This document shows, piece by piece, positions 18,254 to 25,551 of a stretch of DNA of 28,239 nucleotides. Both the position numbers and the translations under genes were made by a program. The stretch comes from a virus. A model generated the notes under the pieces. The model made no database searches. It was not told the DNA's origin and worked only from the letters and a program-made list of their open reading frames with translations. Location of the stretch: the IMG/VR virus record IMGVR_UViG_3300033816_000014, positions 1-28,239 of that record; one strand, 5' to 3'. The stretch's first letter is position 1. Each line of letters opens with the position of its first letter.

Positions 18254-18739
18254 ATGTTTATCCTTAACAATCAGCCCCTTTCGTTGGATAGGGGTTTTAC
18301 AACTGAAGATGGAACTCAGTATCCAGCAAACTGGCTGAGATTATCCAGTCCTGAAGAGCGGGAAGCGATTGGTATTACCGAGACCGCAGATGAGCCTTGG
18401 TACGACCAACGGTTCTATTGGGGTGTGGGCAATCCAAAAGACCACACTCAACTTGTCGAACAGTGGACTGCTCAAGTCAAAGCAACTGCTGGCTCCCTTC
18501 TTTCCCAGACTGACTGGTATATCACCCGTGCTTCTGAGACAGGCCTAGCTGCCCCTCAGAGCGTGCTTGAGAGGCGTTCCTTAATACGTGCCATGAGCAA
18601 CGATAAGGAGGGCTTCCTGAGCCTTACAGAGACCACTGAGCAGCTTGCTGAGTATGTCACCAGTGCTGGCTTCAATAACTGGGAAAGTGGTGCTTCGATT
18701 GACGGAGCTACTGATGGTAACGACACCCTATCGCTGTAA
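18254..18739 (+). CDS. Tail fibre assembly-like protein
   Basis: 161 residues. The N-terminal YPANWLRLSSPEEREAIGI and the later LLSQTDWYITRASETG ... RRSLIRA pattern resemble tail fibre assembly or chaperone proteins and the related C-terminal domain common beside phage fibres. It would help fold or attach the adhesin encoded 24 bases upstream. ATG at 18254; no strong ribosome binding site. The C-terminal 20 residues are Gly, Asp and Ser-rich. Function is inferred from similarity and position. Confidence 0.65.
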   Translation: MFILNNQPLSLDRGFTTEDGTQYPANWLRLSSPEEREAIGITETADEPWYDQRFYWGVGNPKDHTQLVEQWTAQVKATAGSLLSQTDWYITRASETGLAAPQSVLERRSLIRAMSNDKEGFLSLTETTEQLAEYVTSAGFNNWESGASIDGATDGNDTLSL

Positions 18740-18744
18740 CTACA

Positions 18745-18951
18745 ATGATCACCTTTCTTGGTATTAAAGTGTCGTATGAGACACTTGCTTTCTTCAGCCT
18801 TTTCATTACCTCTGAGTACCTTGGTATGACTAAGAAGCGTAAAGCTAATACAGTCACTCAAGCTATCTCCATGGCAGCTGCTTACTTTAGTAAGACACGG
18901 ACAGAGGATGATACTGTTCGTCGTATTCGTCGTACCTTTAGAGGGAAATAG
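18745..18951 (+). CDS. Small membrane protein, candidate holin
   Basis: 68 residues with one hydrophobic segment at about residues 3-24 (FLGIKVSYETLAFFSLFITSEYLG), then a strongly basic tail (TKKRKA, RRIRRTFRGK). It lies 5 bases after the assembly-like gene and directly before the endolysin, where a holin is expected. Similar short proteins with an SEYLG-like segment occur near the lysis genes of cyanophages as I remember them. The single weak membrane segment makes a holin role uncertain; it could also be a small membrane-associated protein of another function. Confidence 0.55.
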   Translation: MITFLGIKVSYETLAFFSLFITSEYLGMTKKRKANTVTQAISMAAAYFSKTRTEDDTVRRIRRTFRGK

Positions 18952-18953
18952 TA

Positions 18954-19919
18954 ATGGTACTGCTGCCAGTTAAGCAGTACTACCCTCAGACAGATAGTGC
19001 AACAGGTCACGGAGATCGGATGTGCTTTAGCTCTACCTGCGCTATGGCCATCAAGTATCTCCGTCCTGATGCATTAAAGGGTAGTAATGCAGATGATGAT
19101 TATCTAAGGACTGTTCTTAAATACGGCGATACAACATCATCCACCAGTCAAGTTAAAGCCTGTCAGCAGTACGGTGTACTTGCTACATTTTACACCAAAG
19201 GGACCAAACAGAATTTACTTAATGAGTTGAAGGCAGGCTACCCAGTCGCTACAGGCATCCTCCATAAAGGTCACGTCTCCAATCCCGTTGGTGGTGGTCA
19301 TTGGATGCTATTAATTGGTGATGATGGGGAACGTGGTGTCTTCCATGACCCATATGGTGAAATGGATAACGTTAACGGAGGCTATGTCACTATTGGCAGT
19401 GGCGGTAGTAATGTCCGTTATTCTTGGCACAACTGGTTAAAGCGTTGGGAAGTAGAAGGTAAAGGTACTGGTTGGTTCATGACCTTTAGACCTCTATCAA
19501 CACCACCTAAGGCTCCTATTGCTAACACCTGGGAGGGAGTGATCACTGCTGCTAAGGTAGCAGGTGCTAAGTTCCCACAAGTTGTAGCTGCACAGTGGGC
19601 ATTAGAAAGCGGTTACGGTAAGCACACCTCTGGTAAGAACAACTATTTTGGACTTAAAGGAGAAGGTTCTGACCGTGAAACCAAAGAATTCATCAATGGT
19701 CAATGGATTACTATTCAAGCTGATTTTATTGACTTCCCAGACCTACAAACCTGTGTTACCTACCTAGTTGATAGGTGGTACCGGGATTATCAACGCTATA
19801 AAGGCGTCAATCGTGCAAGTTCTCCCGAAGAGTGTGCACGACTTCTTGTTGCTGAAGGTTACGCCACCGATCCTCAGTATGCTGATAAATTAATCAAATT
19901 AATGAGGGAGAATGTCTAG
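18954..19919 (+). CDS. Modular endolysin: C39-like peptidase plus glucosaminidase
   Basis: 321 residues. The N-terminal half (about 1-180) is a C39-type cysteine peptidase: Q12 and C24 in RMCFSSTCAMA, the His in GGGHWMLLIGDD and the Asp in FHDPYG. The C-terminal half (about 195-320) is a GH73-like N-acetylglucosaminidase with AAQWALESGYGKH, where the Glu of ALESGYG is the likely catalytic acid, and NNYFGLKG. The two halves would cut peptide bridges and glycan strands of the host wall at lysis. No signal peptide, so release needs a holin. Its last codons overlap the next gene's start. A virion-associated role is possible but less likely. Confidence 0.88.
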   Translation: MVLLPVKQYYPQTDSATGHGDRMCFSSTCAMAIKYLRPDALKGSNADDDYLRTVLKYGDTTSSTSQVKACQQYGVLATFYTKGTKQNLLNELKAGYPVATGILHKGHVSNPVGGGHWMLLIGDDGERGVFHDPYGEMDNVNGGYVTIGSGGSNVRYSWHNWLKRWEVEGKGTGWFMTFRPLSTPPKAPIANTWEGVITAAKVAGAKFPQVVAAQWALESGYGKHTSGKNNYFGLKGEGSDRETKEFINGQWITIQADFIDFPDLQTCVTYLVDRWYRDYQRYKGVNRASSPEECARLLVAEGYATDPQYADKLIKLMRENV

Positions 19920-20316
19920 CACTACTTACAATATCACACCTGGCAGGTATGAACGTCAGCTACCTGTAGCAACAAAGGTTCACTTTAAAAGCTCAACCAA
20001 TAGCACCAATGCTACTTCTGTAAAGAGTAGTGCTGGTGCTATTTTTAATATGATTATCCATAACACCCATAGTGGTGGAGGTAGTGGTTCTGCAATTGCA
20101 TTTCGACTGTATGATAAAGCTACAGCACCAATTGTTGGTACAGATGTACCGATGATTGTCATTCACGTTCAATCAAACGATTCTAAAGAGATCAACTTTA
20201 CTAGTGGTATCACCTTTGTTAATGGTATTGCTTACTCTATCACAGATGGTAGCTCACTAATGGATGCAACTGTTGTTAGTGCAGATGGTGTACAGGTCTA
20301 CATCGGGTACATGTGA
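19912..20316 (+). CDS. Beta-rich protein, probably virion-associated
   Basis: 134 residues, rich in Ser, Thr and Val with alternating hydrophobics (AIFNMIIHNTHSGGGSGSAIAFRLYDKA, PMIVIHVQSND, GIAYSITDGSS, VQVYIGYM). This looks like a small beta-sandwich found in cyanophages and other marine phages near tail and lysis genes. The ATG overlaps the end of the endolysin gene by 8 bases in another frame, so translation is coupled. The function is unknown to me; a minor tail or decoration protein fits the composition. Confidence 0.6.
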   Translation: MSSTTYNITPGRYERQLPVATKVHFKSSTNSTNATSVKSSAGAIFNMIIHNTHSGGGSGSAIAFRLYDKATAPIVGTDVPMIVIHVQSNDSKEINFTSGITFVNGIAYSITDGSSLMDATVVSADGVQVYIGYM

Positions 20317-20561
20317 TGATTGAAGCTGCTGTCACAGGAGTTATCTCCCTTGTTATTGGTGTTAGCGGCGGTGTTATGGCTATCAGTTCACGTTCTAACT
20401 CACGTATGGATCAAATAGACAAACGTATTGATGGTATTGAACTACGTCTTGCTGAGAAATACGTGCCTCGTCAGGAGCTAGCTAATGCCTTGCAAAAGAT
20501 GGAGGACCATATGATAAGGATCGAGAACAAATTAGACCAGATTGTACTGAAAAATGGCTAA
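20316..20561 (+). CDS. Membrane-anchored coiled-coil protein, candidate holin or spanin-like
   Basis: 81 residues. Residues about 4-24 (AAVTGVISLVIGVSGGVMAI) form one membrane helix; the rest is charged and heptad-like (MDQIDKRIDGIELRLAEKYV, LQKMEDHMIRIENKLDQIV), so a coiled coil. I start at the ATG at 20316, which overlaps the previous stop (TGATG), rather than the GTG just before it. It lies between the endolysin cluster and TerS, like T7 gp17.5 (holin), though that protein differs in sequence. A holin or an inner-membrane spanin-like role is inferred; there is no obvious outer-membrane partner. Confidence 0.65.
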   Translation: MIEAAVTGVISLVIGVSGGVMAISSRSNSRMDQIDKRIDGIELRLAEKYVPRQELANALQKMEDHMIRIENKLDQIVLKNG

Positions 20562-20805
20562 CAAGAAAGCATCTGAGGATATGTTTAACGAGTTACATAA
20601 CATGGTAACTCAAGAACTCCTCAACCGAATTAAATCTGGTGAAGCCAGTACTGCTGATCTCAAGGCAGCATGTGACTGGCTTGCTAAAAACGATATTAGC
20701 GGGGTTGCTTTTGATGGTAACCCCCTTGATAAACTGGCTACTGTACTCCCTAAGGTAGACCCAGAACTTGTACAGAAGAGGCTTTATGGCAAGTCGTACG
20801 TCTGA
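20554..20805 (+). CDS. Small terminase subunit, T7 gp18-like
   Basis: 83 residues, T7 gp18 is 89. The protein recognises concatemeric DNA and loads it on the large terminase. The pattern ELHNMVTQELLNRIKSGEA, DLKAACDWLAKNDISG and a C-terminal PELVQKRLYGKSYV fits the family. Start ATG overlaps the previous stop by 8 bases. Two nuclease genes and two unknown genes separate it from TerL, while in T7 only gp18.5 and 18.7 lie between. Confidence 0.85.
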   Translation: MANKKASEDMFNELHNMVTQELLNRIKSGEASTADLKAACDWLAKNDISGVAFDGNPLDKLATVLPKVDPELVQKRLYGKSYV

Positions 20806-21031
20806 CTACTACAAAAAGAATCCCAAGGCTCGTCAAAAACGACTGAAGCAACAAGCTCGTTACAACAGACAATCCCTGCAAATTGAGAAACGTGTTGAAC
20901 TTAATCGTGAGAATCACAAACGTGGCACCTATGGTAATGGTGATGACATGGATGTATCGCACAAGAAAGATGGTTCAACAGTACTTGAAAAAGCATCTAA
21001 AAATCGAGCAAGAAATCGGTCTAGGAAATGA
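20786..21031 (+). CDS. Small very basic protein of the packaging cluster
   Basis: 81 residues from the ATG at 20786, which overlaps the TerS end; an earlier in-frame codon at 20768 would add residues lying wholly inside TerS. The protein is lysine- and arginine-rich (SDYYKKNPKARQKRLKQQARYNRQ) with a C-terminal GTYGNGDDMDVSHKKDGS and KNRARNRSRK. I recognise this layout as a common phage protein next to HNH or terminase genes, always of unknown function. Strong positive charge suggests binding of nucleic acid, perhaps together with the HNH protein, whose start overlaps its stop (ATGA). Confidence 0.72.
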   Translation: MASRTSDYYKKNPKARQKRLKQQARYNRQSLQIEKRVELNRENHKRGTYGNGDDMDVSHKKDGSTVLEKASKNRARNRSRK

Positions 21032-21354
21032 CTCCCCTGCTGCCGTCCCCTGATCACTACCTCCACAACCTAATAACGATGACAAGTCCCGAAGCAAAAC
21101 GCCTTTGGAGGCGTGCCATTAAAGAACACTTCAACTGTCAATGTGTCTACTGTGGAAATCACTATGAATTACATGAACTTACTCTTGATCACGTTCGCCC
21201 TCGTTGTCTTGGAGGGCAAGACCTTACATCAAATCTTGTACCCTCATGTTGGGAGTGTAATCAGGCTAAAGGTAGCAGCAACTGGCTTACGTGGATGCGT
21301 AAGACCTTTGGGATAACACCTAGAGAACATCTTATTTTACAACATATACAATGA
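21028..21354 (+). CDS. HNH endonuclease
   Basis: 108 residues. HNH motifs in order: C39-VY-C42 (first zinc pair), LDHVRPRCLGG with D54-H55, N69 in TSNLVPSC, and C74-WE-C77-N78 (second zinc pair). It is a compact free-standing HNH nuclease without an extra DNA-binding domain. It sits inside the packaging cluster between TerS and TerL, as HNH genes do beside the terminase of many cos phages, where they assist DNA cutting; in T7-like phages this is not standard. A mobile homing nuclease is the alternative. ATG overlaps the previous stop. Confidence 0.9.
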   Translation: MTPLLPSPDHYLHNLITMTSPEAKRLWRRAIKEHFNCQCVYCGNHYELHELTLDHVRPRCLGGQDLTSNLVPSCWECNQAKGSSNWLTWMRKTFGITPREHLILQHIQ

Positions 21355-22412
21355 AATACTTTGAAGGTACGCAAGAAGAGTATTTAAAGGCTGCTGCCGA
21401 CTATAAAAAGAAAAACAACTCTTTAAGTGGTTTTACTGAAAAGGTTGGGTTTTTTAAAAACTCTGAAGGTAAAACCTATAAAGTTAGACCTAAAGAAGGT
21501 GGGCGTTTAAGTTTAGCTAATATTAAAAGCTATAGAAACTACCAATCCAACCGTAGTGCTGTTGAAAAGGTTAAAACTGAAGGCGAAGCTCAATACTTAA
21601 CTGAACTTAAAAAACAAGCTAAAGCTCAAAGTAAAAGTACCGAAGCTCAGTTTGTATCTGGTGGTAAACCAGCAATTGCAGAGCATGATGTACGTTTAGC
21701 ATCTGGTGGTTCTAATGAATACATGAGTATCTCAGATCCAGAATTTAAAGTTTGGAAAGATACGATTGAAGCTAAAGCTGCCAGCCAGTTCGGTGATAAA
21801 GTTATTGTTGATATTGATGATGTGTCTGGTGATGTTCGTGTTATCCCAGCATCTATCCACAATAAATTCCAGCCAACAAGCGTTCAACCTGGTATTGACA
21901 TTCCAATTGGTTCTAGCATTGAAGATAGCTTTAAAAAAGTTGATAACCTACTAGAACAGCCAATTTCTAAGTTGGTTGAACCGCTAAAAGGGTTTGATTT
22001 CTCTGGTGGTGGTGTTAAACTTGGTGCAACACTTGGTGCATTACCTGTCATTGGCTCTATCTTTGATGTAGGTGATGTACAAGCTGGTGTACAAGGGTAT
22101 ACACAAGAAGGTCAGATGCCAATGCAACAGTTTGGTAGTGGTCTTCAAGCACTATCTGGAGCTACTGGTCTTGCTGCTATGGTTCCTACTCCCGCTTCAC
22201 CAGCACTTGGAGCTGTATCTGCTGTTAGTGGTCTTGGTGCAGCTGCTGTACAATCTGGTGCGGTAGAAGGTGCTGTAAAAGCAGCTCCTGCTGCAATCAA
22301 AAAGGCACAAGAAATTGAACGTATTCTTAATCCAGTTGGGTACTCAATCACTAATGAATTAAAGTTTATTGGTGGTCAAGTTAGACTTGGTAAGATTCCA
22401 TACTTTAACTAA
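21351..22412 (+). CDS. Unknown two-part protein with HNH-like trace and Gly/Ala-rich hydrophobic C-terminus
   Basis: 353 residues; no family recognised. Residues 1-100 are lysine-rich and helical (YLKAAADYKKKNN, YLTELKKQAKAQSKS). Residues 108-140 contain AIAEHDVRLASGGSNEYM, which is similar in shape to an HNH core (DH-x-LS-GG-SN) but with HD instead of DH, and a later His-Asn (IHNKF). Residues about 215-330 are hydrophobic and rich in Gly, Ala, Val and Pro (LGATLGALPVIGSIFDVGDV, AMVPTPASPALGAVSAVSGLG), like membrane-inserting or toxin-like translocation segments. It could be a degenerate nuclease fused to a membrane-active tail, or another ejected virion protein. It is translated coupled to the HNH gene. 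Confidence 0.75.
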   Translation: MKYFEGTQEEYLKAAADYKKKNNSLSGFTEKVGFFKNSEGKTYKVRPKEGGRLSLANIKSYRNYQSNRSAVEKVKTEGEAQYLTELKKQAKAQSKSTEAQFVSGGKPAIAEHDVRLASGGSNEYMSISDPEFKVWKDTIEAKAASQFGDKVIVDIDDVSGDVRVIPASIHNKFQPTSVQPGIDIPIGSSIEDSFKKVDNLLEQPISKLVEPLKGFDFSGGGVKLGATLGALPVIGSIFDVGDVQAGVQGYTQEGQMPMQQFGSGLQALSGATGLAAMVPTPASPALGAVSAVSGLGAAAVQSGAVEGAVKAAPAAIKKAQEIERILNPVGYSITNELKFIGGQVRLGKIPYFN

Positions 22413-22421
22413 TTCCTCACC

Positions 22422-22458
22422 AGAGGCGTCTAGAAGACTCTACAAGGCGCCTCTTTAC
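22422..22458 (+). terminator. Hairpin after the 353-aa gene, possible terminator
   Basis: AGAGGCG (22422-22428) pairs with CGCCTCT (22448-22454), a 7-bp stem with a 19-base loop, followed only by TTTA. The T-tract is weak, so it may be a processing site or leaky terminator before the nuclease and TerL genes. Confidence 0.45.
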
Positions 22459-22481
22459 CCACTTAGGTATATTCTACTACT

Positions 22482-22784
22482 ATGAACTCCAAAGCCCATA
22501 TAGGGGCTTGTGGGGAGCTATTTGTCATACAGTATTTCCTTGAACAAGGATATGAAGTATTCCATAATGTAGCACCCGCTGGTCCTATTGATGTAGTCGT
22601 TTTCAAGGACGGCAAATTTATACCTATTGACGTTAAGTCAACAACTACAGCATATACTCGCACTGACGGATCCATAATGCTAAACATCAAAGTATGCCGC
22701 AGAGAAGATGGTGTTTGGCAACTTGGTTATAACCATCAGACCAAAGAAATTCATTTTCCAGAAGGGTTTTGGGAGGAAAACTGA
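22482..22784 (+). CDS. PD-(D/E)XK-like nuclease
   Basis: 100 residues. GACGELFVIQYFLEQGYEV carries the early Glu (E12); GPIDVVVF has D37; and FIPIDVKS has D50-x-K52, the typical PD-(D/E)XK active site with two strands and a helix. This size and layout match small Holliday-junction resolvase-like and group I intron homing nucleases such as the I-Ssp6803I type. It stands directly before TerL, and its stop overlaps the TerL ATG. A role in processing branched replication concatemers before packaging fits (T7 uses gp3 for this), but a selfish nuclease is possible. It starts a new transcription segment after the hairpin at 22422. Confidence 0.75.
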   Translation: MNSKAHIGACGELFVIQYFLEQGYEVFHNVAPAGPIDVVVFKDGKFIPIDVKSTTTAYTRTDGSIMLNIKVCRREDGVWQLGYNHQTKEIHFPEGFWEEN

Positions 22785-24514
22785 TGGATATTTTATCTGC
22801 ATTGAAGGGTGATTTTAAGATCTTCCTTCAAGCGTTATGGTCACAACTAGACCTCCCATCCCCGACACGAGCACAGTACGCTATTGCTGATTACCTTCAA
22901 CACGGTCCTAAACGTCTACAGATTCAAGCATTCCGAGGAGTCGGTAAGAGCTGGATCACTGGAGCGTTTGTGCTTTGGACTCTATTTAATAACCCAGAAA
23001 AGAAGATCATGATTATCTCCGCTTCCAAAGAGCGTGCAGATAACATGTCTATCTTCCTTCAGAAGCTGATTATTGAGACACCTTGGCTAAGTCATCTAAG
23101 ACCGAAGTCGGATGATGCCCGGTGGTCTCGTATTAGCTTTGATGTTGCCTGTAGTCCTCACCAAGCACCATCAGTCAAGTCAGTCGGTATCACGGGTCAG
23201 CTAACTGGTTCTCGTGCAGACCTGATGATTCTTGATGACATCGAAGTGCCTGGTAACTCGATGACCGAGATGATGCGGGAGAAGCTTCTTCAGTTGTGTA
23301 CAGAAGCTGAGTCTATCTTAACACCAAAGAAAGATAGTCGTATCATGTTCCTAGGTACACCCCAAACTACCTTTACCATTTACCGTAAGTTAGCAGAACG
23401 TAACTACAAACCATTCGTTTGGCCAGCACGTTACCCACGTAAACTATCTAACTACGAAGGACTCCTTGCACCTCAAGTACAAGACGACATCGAAGGTGGT
23501 ATTGAAGCTTGGAGTGTAACAGACCCCGATCGTTTCTCTAACGAAGACCTGGTAGAACGTGAAGCATCCATGGGTCGTAGCAACTTCATGCTACAATTTA
23601 TGCTAGATACCAGTCTTAGTGATGCTGAGAAGTTCCCACTTAAGATGCAAGACCTGATTATTACAGCAGTTAACCCTAAGGAATGTCCAGATGCTGTTGT
23701 ATGGTGTTCAGATCCCAGTAATGTCATTAAAGACCTACCAACTGTTGGTCTACCTGGTGATTACTTCTACTCACCACAGATTATGCAAGGTGATTGGTTA
23801 CCATACACTGAAACTATCTGCTCAGTAGACCCATCAGGTAGAGGTACAGATGAAACAGCAGCTACCTTCCTTTCTCAACGTAATGGTTTTATCTATCTAC
23901 ATGAGATGCGTGCATACCAAGATGGTTATAGCGACGCTACCTTGTTAGACATCCTTAGGGGTTGTAAGAAGTACGGTGTTACTAAACTCCTTATTGAGAC
24001 AAACTTTGGTGATGGCATTGTCGGTGAACTCTTTAAGAAACACCTCCAACAAACTAAACAAGCTATTGACATCGAAGAAGTACGTGCTAATGTACGTAAA
24101 GAAGACCGAATCATTGATACCCTTGAACCTATTCTAAATCAACATAAACTGATTGTCAATAGAGCAGTTGTTGAATGGGACTTTAACTCTAATAAAGACG
24201 CAGCACCTGAAACACGACTACTCTACATGCTCTTCTATCAGATGAGTAGAATGTGCCGTGAAAAGGGTGCAGTAAGACACGATGATAGACTCGATAGCCT
24301 AGCTCAAGGTGTTAAATACTTTACAGATGCCCTAGCTATCTCAGCTTATGAGACAGTCAAACTACGTAAACAAGAAGACTGGAATGATATGCAAGAAGCT
24401 TGGTTAGATGACCCTCAAGCAGCTGCTTCTCACATGGCATTTGGCTTTAATTTAGATCAACGTAGACAAGCAAGACAACTAGCTGGTAAAAGTTCAATCC
24501 CCACCTGGGTTTAA
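22784..24514 (+). CDS. Terminase large subunit, T7 gp19-like packaging motor
   Basis: 576 residues (T7 gp19 586). N-terminal ATPase: Walker A FRGVGKSW near residue 50, Walker B DLMILDDIE near 147-154, and the coupling motif MFLGTPQT near 188. C-terminal RNase H-like nuclease: VDPSGRGTDE (Asp near 348), IETNFGDG, and RHDDRLDSLAQGV (Asp near 503). It pumps DNA into the prohead and cuts concatemers. I start at the ATG at 22784, which overlaps the stop of the nuclease and follows GGGAGG at 22771-22776; the in-frame codon at 22769 lies upstream of that site. Confidence 0.95.
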   Translation: MDILSALKGDFKIFLQALWSQLDLPSPTRAQYAIADYLQHGPKRLQIQAFRGVGKSWITGAFVLWTLFNNPEKKIMIISASKERADNMSIFLQKLIIETPWLSHLRPKSDDARWSRISFDVACSPHQAPSVKSVGITGQLTGSRADLMILDDIEVPGNSMTEMMREKLLQLCTEAESILTPKKDSRIMFLGTPQTTFTIYRKLAERNYKPFVWPARYPRKLSNYEGLLAPQVQDDIEGGIEAWSVTDPDRFSNEDLVEREASMGRSNFMLQFMLDTSLSDAEKFPLKMQDLIITAVNPKECPDAVVWCSDPSNVIKDLPTVGLPGDYFYSPQIMQGDWLPYTETICSVDPSGRGTDETAATFLSQRNGFIYLHEMRAYQDGYSDATLLDILRGCKKYGVTKLLIETNFGDGIVGELFKKHLQQTKQAIDIEEVRANVRKEDRIIDTLEPILNQHKLIVNRAVVEWDFNSNKDAAPETRLLYMLFYQMSRMCREKGAVRHDDRLDSLAQGVKYFTDALAISAYETVKLRKQEDWNDMQEAWLDDPQAAASHMAFGFNLDQRRQARQLAGKSSIPTWV

Positions 24515-24745
24515 GGGCAATCCGCCCCGTATACAGGGGAAGGGAAGGGTGGACCCAACTCCTGCGGGAGGAATAATCCAAGACAAACAAGTTGTCTTGT
24601 TCTATTCCTCTCTTTCTTTAATGAACAGTGAGGGAACAAAAGACAAAGATCTCCCTCTTAGTTCATTCATCTACTCTACTGACTGAATCTTGTGAGTACT
24701 GATTCTTTCCATCTTTCTGAATCCTGTCACTACTGATACTACTGT
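24515..24745 (+). promoter_or_regulatory. TerL-thyX spacer with two nested hairpins and a direct repeat
   Basis: No convincing gene. Hairpin 1 (24568-24610): outer stem GAGGAATA/TATTCCTC, 3x3 internal loop, inner stem CAAGACAA/TTGTCTTG, 5-base loop, then a pyrimidine tract. Hairpin 2 (24620-24667): outer AATGAAC/GTTCATT, 3x3 internal loop, inner GAGGGA/TCCCTC, 16-base loop. AAGACAAA occurs in both (24580-24587 and 24640-24647). A 22-base imperfect direct repeat CTGAATCxTGTxxxTACTGATx lies at 24683-24704 and 24717-24738. Hairpin 1 may end the late transcript; the rest could control thyX. Confidence 0.7.
24568..24610 (+). terminator. Probable late terminator after TerL
   Basis: Two-segment hairpin of 8+8 bp with a symmetric 3x3 internal loop. 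It is followed by TCTTTCTTTA, a T-rich but not pure T tract. It is the first strong stem downstream of the large terminase. Confidence 0.55.
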
Positions 24746-25381
24746 ATGCATACCGCCACCCTAGTACACATCACTCCTAACTCTGAAGAACTTATAGCCT
24801 ATATGGCAAGAGTATCTAATCCCTTTAATCAAAACAACACTGAGACTAGTGCTCGTTTGATTAAGTACCTTATTGATCATCAGCATTGGTCACCGTTTGA
24901 AATGGTTAATATGTGTGTAGAGATTAATACCACACGGAGTATAGCAGCACAGATTCTTAGGCATAGGAGTTTTAGCTTTCAAGAGTTTAGTCAACGGTAT
25001 GCAGAAGTAGCAACAACTCCTGTTATCCCTCAACTACGGAGACAAGATCATACAAATAGACAAAATAGTATTGATGATCTGGATGATGTGTTAAAGAAGA
25101 ACTTTCAGTTTCGTATAGGGTCACTGTATTCCGACTGTTATGGGTTGTATAAAGAACTGGTAGCAGCTGGGGTAGCTAAGGAGTGTGCAAGAGAAGTACT
25201 ACCACTCTCTACACCGTCTCGATTGTATATGAATGGGTCTATTCGGTCTTGGTTGCATTATTGTGACTTGAGGACTAGTAATGGTACTCAGAAAGAACAC
25301 GCACAGATAGCAGCACAAGTACAGGATATTCTGTATAAAGAGTTGCCAAGCGTGTGTAATGCTATGTGGGATAAAGAATGA
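24746..25381 (+). CDS. thyX: Flavin-dependent thymidylate synthase ThyX
   Basis: 211 residues, usual length. It makes dTMP from dUMP with methylene-tetrahydrofolate, FAD and NADPH, supplying thymidine for phage DNA replication. The signature RHRSFSFQEFSQRY lies at residues 72-85, preceded by HWSPFE at 47-52 and RSIAAQILRHR; the C-terminal LPLSTPSRLYMNGSIRSW supplies the nucleotide-binding Arg and Ser residues. Codon use resembles the tail genes. It is placed after TerL, away from the replication genes that normally accompany nucleotide metabolism in T7-like cyanophages. Its ATG has no clear ribosome binding site; TGATACTACTG upstream may be a promoter -10 region. Confidence 0.95.
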   Translation: MHTATLVHITPNSEELIAYMARVSNPFNQNNTETSARLIKYLIDHQHWSPFEMVNMCVEINTTRSIAAQILRHRSFSFQEFSQRYAEVATTPVIPQLRRQDHTNRQNSIDDLDDVLKKNFQFRIGSLYSDCYGLYKELVAAGVAKECAREVLPLSTPSRLYMNGSIRSWLHYCDLRTSNGTQKEHAQIAAQVQDILYKELPSVCNAMWDKE

Positions 25382-25409
25382 AGCGATTAAATAAGGCTAA
25401 ACGCTTCAT
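25378..25409 (+). promoter_or_regulatory. Hairpin across the thyX stop codon
   Basis: ATGAAGCG (25378-25385) pairs perfectly with CGCTTCAT (25402-25409), 8 bp with a 16-base AT-rich loop. The stop TGA lies within the stem. No T-tract follows, so RNA processing or mRNA stabilisation fits better than termination. Confidence 0.55.
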
Positions 25410-25517
25410 AAGAGGGGTCTAGGAGGCTCTGTATGGGGTTTTAGGTGTTGATTAGTGTCATTGCACGTGTTGGACATTTAAAGCCCTTTACAGGTCATTC
25501 TGAGAGGGTTTTAGTTT

Positions 25518-25545
25518 TTAACAGAAATTTCTCAAGCCTTATACT
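25518..25545 (+). promoter_or_regulatory. Sigma-70 type promoter
   Basis: TTAACA (25518-25523), 16-base spacer, TATACT (25540-25545): five of six matches in each box. It would start RNA near 25552 and lead straight into the terminator at 25596-25644. Confidence 0.6.
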
Positions 25546-25551
25546 ACGTTG

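Noticed and set aside
24621-24686. 21-codon ORF beginning MNSEGTKDKD
   Set aside because: It coincides with hairpin 2, has no ribosome binding site and is too short to support alone.
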